Positions 8,501-10,209 of a stretch of DNA of 10,209 bases are shown here, one piece after another. Numbering within the stretch: the stretch's first letter is position 1; each line of letters begins with the position of its first letter. Made by a program: the position numbers and the translations under genes. The DNA comes from an uncultured Clostridia bacterium (GTDB lineage Bacteria; Bacillota; Clostridia; Christensenellales; DTU072), in the NCBI GenBank assembly GCA_944350065.1, contig CALVOD010000041.1:1-10209 (forward strand). The letters run 5' to 3'. A model generated the notes under the pieces. The model saw nothing but the letters and a program-made list of their open reading frames with translations, did no database searches and was not told where the DNA came from.

Positions 8501-10209
8501 GACGGCAACGAGTACGGATTCGTTTACGCCAACCTCAATCTCGGTACTTATGTGGGCGCCGCGCCGATCATCCGTAACTTCTCTATTCGGAGCGGCATTT
8601 CGCCCGACGACGAGCAAAGCGATTACAGTATTTTCCTTGCCAATCTGGCGCAACTGAACAATATCGTCAACTCTTTGACGAGCAATTACGGTTATGTGGA
8701 TTTCGGCGACGCGGGCGCCGCGGTTAATTTCCTCAACGCTACGGTCAACGCGGCAAGAGATTTGTCCGTTTATGCACGGGAATTCAGATATTTGCTGCAG
8801 CAAACGTCTTTGGACCGTATCACTAACGCGGTTAATACGATAATCGACAGGTGTACGAAAGCGAGCGCCGCAATCGGTACCGATATCGCCAACGCGCGTA
8901 CTCACTATAATTATTGCGCTACGTACGTTGCCGATCTTATCGGCGTTATGGCGACGGAATCGAGTTATATAGCTTTCGTGTTCGAAGGAAACGCCGTGGG
9001 CTCCACCGCCGATGCGGGAACGTATACGTTCACGGTATATCCAAACGATTATAACCGCAATTTCAATATGCTCGGCGCGACGAGGACGGTCACCGTAAAC
9101 GCGCGCACGTTGCAGATATTCGTCGATAACGTCACGAAGAATTACGGCGCGGAAGTAAGCTCGATTCCTTTCAAAATAAAAGATCCGAGGAGCGGAGAAT
9201 TCATTTCGAGCGGACTCAATATCGTTGGCGTTCCCGTGTCGGAAGGTATGGCTGCGGCAACGGCGGTAGGCAACTACGAAATTAACGTCGCCGATATGTT
9301 CATAGCCGTAGACGGCAGCGATTCGATAGAAGATCCCAACTACGATTTGATAATCGGTTCGGTGGGTACCTTTACCGTAAACCGCGCCAAGATAACCGTC
9401 GTGCTTAACGACGTGAAAGGCGACGATTACGTTTACGGCACGCAGATAAGAAAGAGCAGCCTCAACAAGAATGGCTACACTTATGTCGATATAGACACGG
9501 TTGACGAGGACAGCGAGCTCGGTCAGCTCGCCATGCAGTACGGAGTAGGCGAAACCTTCCTAGAAAAGAAACTCAATTATTTCGGCAGACTGCAGGTCGG
9601 AGACGACACCGATATAATTATTTCCGATTACATCGTGTTCTATTGCTACATTAACGGCGAAAGCGGCGCGGAAGTCTTCGACTCCACCTCCGCAGCGGCG
9701 GGCGATTACGTTCTGACCGCTACGGGCTTCACCACCGCGGGCAACAACTATACGGTAGAAGTCGTCGCCGGAACCTTCACTATAGCCAAAGCGCCGCTCA
9801 GTATTTCCGTCGGCAGCAGCGGTAGTATCAATAAGGTTTACGGCGAGGAGGGCGTAACGCTCAATTATCTCGGATTCCAGAATAACGACGCCGCAAGCAA
9901 CGTTTACGTCAGAGCGGAAGACGGAAGCGTCGTGACGCTTGCCAATATGAAGTGGAAGTATTCGTTGCAGACCGCAGGCGCCGCGGATCCTTTGCTTGCC
10001 GAGACTGCTGTCAGCGGCACGCCCGTAGCCATCAAGTTCAGCGACGAGGGTTACACTCTCGATAACTATACGATGAACTTTGCCGTAAGCGTGAACGTGC
10101 TCGTCGTAAAAGCCACGCTAACGCTTTCGGTCACTCCGACCGACGTTTCGCTCAACGGCGTGACGTCGTATTACAGAGGCACCCCCGCCGAAGGAAGCTA
10201 CGAATATAC
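2468..10209 (+). CDS. Giant multi-repeat surface lipoprotein (Big_3-like plus MBG/YDG-like repeats), 3' end beyond the window
   Basis: One frame stays open from ATG 2468 to the right edge: 2580 complete codons and two bases of the next, with no stop or frameshift found when read through. Residues 1-27 form a lipoprotein signal peptide (KR charge, hydrophobic core, LVAC lipobox), so the mature protein should be lipid-anchored at Cys27 outside the cytoplasmic membrane. Residues 34-1100 hold twelve Ig-like repeats resembling Big_3 domains. Residues 1101-2548 hold thirteen repeats resembling MBG/YDG domains, and a fourteenth begins at 2549. No catalytic domain is visible. Such all-beta repeat arrays are known from bacterial adhesins and surface fibres, which is the likely role; the ligand is unknown and any functional tip or wall-binding domain would lie in the missing C-terminus. 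It has its own promoter, so it is not in an operon with the Y1-like gene. Codon use (Leu mostly CTC/CTT, Ser TCC/TCG/AGC) agrees with the neighbours, giving no sign of recent transfer. Confidence 0.9.
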   Translation, partial: MGRTGKRLLTVLLAGIMLATALALVACEQKEVNIDHIEIYSAPKSEYYIGESLDLTDARILVAYKNNTDKLVDITPSMISDYDPYTLGVQYVRVYYSGHSATIRVNVKRYEVVSVELAVSGENFDYIVEQKLRTDNSYLILHYANDTEERIPITPAMCSGYDPYTVGQQTVTVSYERDGQTYSGVYSVNVEDKELTGIEVTVKPTQSIYYIGDGELDLTGGELFLKYNNGYSVRMPMTDASGVVDGLTVEWDNSVVDSDSVVKLTYGGFSTTFTIDVQNRNVSYYELSAPIPVQMQNLAFDAGDVNVTIGYTNGETETVPLAGDKVVVRGYDASKPGEQSVTLAFFYGGVELEYTSVVTVTVEARTPVGLEIVEPAPVVYQDTAFDVTDWQYRIVYSNGERGEATALTDSLIRWDNNVPVTSYPEAGTYSWYIFVDEGVALDYEFEVVPLEVVSIVFNNAENVIAYFGGQAKVDDVTMTVTYNSGTVVNDVELDQEAVVFDNTVLGNQLATVVYNGFEAPLYVTVIKEIESVDVSGDYETNYHINEEFDATGMVLYVVYADGSAESVAESDENFYDNWSFRSEKEEGGSLVFTQTGEQKVFLINGGLDSEYEVSVTVNVSNDFVELQGLYRDNDGVYIPVSGEISAMTVVQGNALDLTGYYILVEFEGESVYIPVTADMTDYNARNTTVGERSVSVYYADEEGNVFGQCDFVITVVAKSAVGIEIAELPDKLVYVAGNSTETLDLTGIVVRLVYDNGTYEPVDNALLLPSGFEYNEEGEQTITVSYIGDSVYSATFTVNVLGKSPASISWVSSTIPSADLAQGSEFDFDTVYVFNDSGSYMTSLSMRNVIIRYDNGDTDIVTIGDIRDVLKVTDYNSTSIGTQYVTLNYLNGTSLSVQVNVTVRKLASIELVNSNGAPFTVIQGAEIDLSDLKLVLIFEDETTSVIPMEASFVNYDAALNPGGYNSADTATGTRQVTVRYLYGAETEAKYCNVTFEVREKSITGIEIYDIPKQKYIENEPFDQSTGSVIVYYDNGDTDIAYFVNASLDIPNYFFNIDTSNFDNSEFSGLLSKTQRITVTYSYNGVSKSTGYNIYMRDRKNAEVVFDAGNAYGVVYGTRSDIKLALYGYDTYDSAAANVEFAAGDYSVEYVPEAIWTSVGREEGADYTAVPVYAGTYRIVVSYAGNAIHNAFLDDSHTLTIAKKPVTLGIVGVNETSSESSMIYGAAVPDILVTIRETGGAIADNPFSAFAYGDTFSSEAFNSAEGVYAPVYLANKNGEKYVDGEGNYVMLTMFDIVYTDASGAAITVSSATGIGRYTLSYRPSAIVSANYDITYEAAVFTIGKRPVTVTPSDVQYTYGFQPPEIPYTTSPVAGNPDSGLCNGDILTGSLAKENSGVTAVGVYKVTIGSLEINNPNYKFELNEAYVTIVQRNLYVKADNADKVYGEELVAPAIRFYGDAACQDASSAFAAGDDATSVGVFELDCEVNKYTSVGQYGVIAKLVSEGASYGNYSVHYIPGTVNVSRRPVVVTPQAEFKYYGDPETEIRYTVSAVPGNSASGLIVNAEGVTETLAGALSRIAGEECGEYAVTLGTLGEGTDYIVQLVSVKYTVKQKELKPVFTEAELTKYYDGKAPSLTATTVYYKTYSGEYALASEDELKVFNSVLAYTFANSAKNSGSYPVGVSVKNVNYIAYFGDGVSYSYVIAKRQFSVTADDYVDLPDGKEYTGSPFIITAEVSQEYLQPVYNADGVTQAKDENDNPVFDYVELTLSVASVTDAGTYTVKVLSVVDQNYELVGNEEVTFTILPKSVYIEVNCNSAQLANTLEREFNNQSAYIYTTDYVIKDSSGAVLAASEVPQFTLAITLNGQVVDAREVYYDASGAVASYDISIVNTASDKNYVFSLREAYKFRIIPKNVTITVYDQYLQKAYDGKEPSLGAGMFSASQTGIDQSAIVFTFSRNENDGRDNASVGNYWVGVTCLDRNYNVKLYSTYEYTINKADISVSVQASALSKIYDGNEYGFVYANLNLGTYVGAAPIIRNFSIRSGISPDDEQSDYSIFLANLAQLNNIVNSLTSNYGYVDFGDAGAAVNFLNATVNAARDLSVYAREFRYLLQQTSLDRITNAVNTIIDRCTKASAAIGTDIANARTHYNYCATYVADLIGVMATESSYIAFVFEGNAVGSTADAGTYTFTVYPNDYNRNFNMLGATRTVTVNARTLQIFVDNVTKNYGAEVSSIPFKIKDPRSGEFISSGLNIVGVPVSEGMAAATAVGNYEINVADMFIAVDGSDSIEDPNYDLIIGSVGTFTVNRAKITVVLNDVKGDDYVYGTQIRKSSLNKNGYTYVDIDTVDEDSELGQLAMQYGVGETFLEKKLNYFGRLQVGDDTDIIISDYIVFYCYINGESGAEVFDSTSAAAGDYVLTATGFTTAGNNYTVEVVAGTFTIAKAPLSISVGSSGSINKVYGEEGVTLNYLGFQNNDAASNVYVRAEDGSVVTLANMKWKYSLQTAGAADPLLAETAVSGTPVAIKFSDEGYTLDNYTMNFAVSVNVLVVKATLTLSVTPTDVSLNGVTSYYRGTPAEGSYEY
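2567..5767 (+). repeat. Array of twelve Big_3-like Ig repeats (residues 34-1100)
   Basis: Approximate repeat starts (residues): 34, 112, 195, 282, 367, 452, 529, 622, 720, 805, 906 and 1002, so units are 77-101 residues long. The shared plan is an opening [VI]-x-[GS]-[IV]-E strand, Y-x-x-G-x-x-[LF]-D-[LV]-T, a V-x-Y-x-[ND]-G hairpin, T-x-G-x-q-x-V-T-V-x-Y and a closing F-x-V-x-V strand. Units 3, 9 and 12 (for example LTGIEVTVKP and ITGIEIYDIP) are closest to the Big_3 pattern; units 5-7 are more divergent. Boundaries are set by eye and may be off by several residues. Confidence 0.75.
5768..10209 (+). repeat. Array of at least thirteen MBG/YDG-like repeats (residues 1101-2548, continuing)
   Basis: Approximate repeat starts (residues): 1101, 1204, 1345, 1431, 1525, 1613, 1706, 1806, 1912, 1996, 2214, 2307 and 2442, with another at 2549. 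Units are joined by a typical linker T-I-x-K-[RAK]-x (TIAKKP, TIGKRP, VIAKRQ, TINKAD, TIAKAP). The hallmark Y-G-x motif is seen at Tyr 1115, 1223, 1357, 1443, 1537, 2226, 2323 and 2458. The variant Y-D-G is at Tyr 1627, 1926 and 2011. Units 7 and 8 have degenerate motifs. Each ends with A-G-x-Y-x-[VF]-x-V and an N-Y segment followed by the next linker. Proteins with these domains are typically secreted or surface-attached. Confidence 0.75.
8621..8962 (+). other. Predicted helical insertion of about 114 residues inside MBG/YDG-like repeat 10
   Basis: Residues about 2052-2165 break repeat 10, which would otherwise be about 100 residues long but spans 218. The insertion is rich in Ala, Asn, Leu and Ile with heptad-like hydrophobic spacing (for example FLANLAQLNNIVNSL and NAARDLSVYAREFRYLL), unlike the Thr/Val/Tyr-rich strands around it. 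It contains two cysteines, C2129 and C2150. The repeat resumes at YIAFVFEGN with the usual AGTYTFTV ending, so the fold is interrupted rather than replaced. I do not recognise the insertion. Confidence 0.65.

Noticed and set aside
2567..10209. Possible CRISPR or tandem DNA repeat array
   Set aside because: The repeats are at protein level only. At the DNA level units diverge strongly and there is no short direct repeat with regular spacers.

Overview
The window carries three genes, all on the + strand, and no RNA genes, insertion sequences or CRISPR arrays that I can see. GC content is roughly even. Intrinsic terminators, AGGAGG-type ribosome binding sites, an N-terminal lipobox protein built of Big_3-like and MBG/YDG-like surface repeats, and a GPH-type sugar symporter together suggest an uncultured, probably gut-associated, Clostridia-like member of the Bacillota. 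This assignment is inference from style only, because no marker gene is present.

Layout. Positions 1-918 hold the C-terminal two thirds of a GPH/MFS-type sugar:cation symporter whose start lies left of the window. A perfect 14-bp hairpin (931-963) separates it from a 427-residue gene (1012-2295). The N-terminal half of that protein looks like the Y1/REP-associated transposase fold, but the HUH histidines and the catalytic tyrosine are replaced. Its C-terminal half is helical and contains three spaced HTH-like units. A strong intrinsic terminator (2326-2352) ends it. A short intergenic stretch follows, with an AT-rich palindrome, an extended -10 promoter (2387-2415) and a GC hairpin in the leader.

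From 2468 to the right edge (at least 2580 codons, no stop seen) runs one giant lipoprotein gene. It has a lipoprotein signal peptide, twelve degenerate Big_3-like Ig repeats (residues 34-1100), then at least thirteen MBG/YDG-like repeats (residues 1101-2548) and the start of a fourteenth. One of these repeats carries an insertion of about 114 residues that is predicted to be helical. The protein is most likely a long cell-surface fibre or adhesin.

The three genes look like separate transcription units, and nothing in the sequence ties their functions together. The two points most worth following are the apparently domesticated, catalytically dead Y1-transposase-like protein with its HTH-like tail, and the helical insertion inside the giant surface protein.
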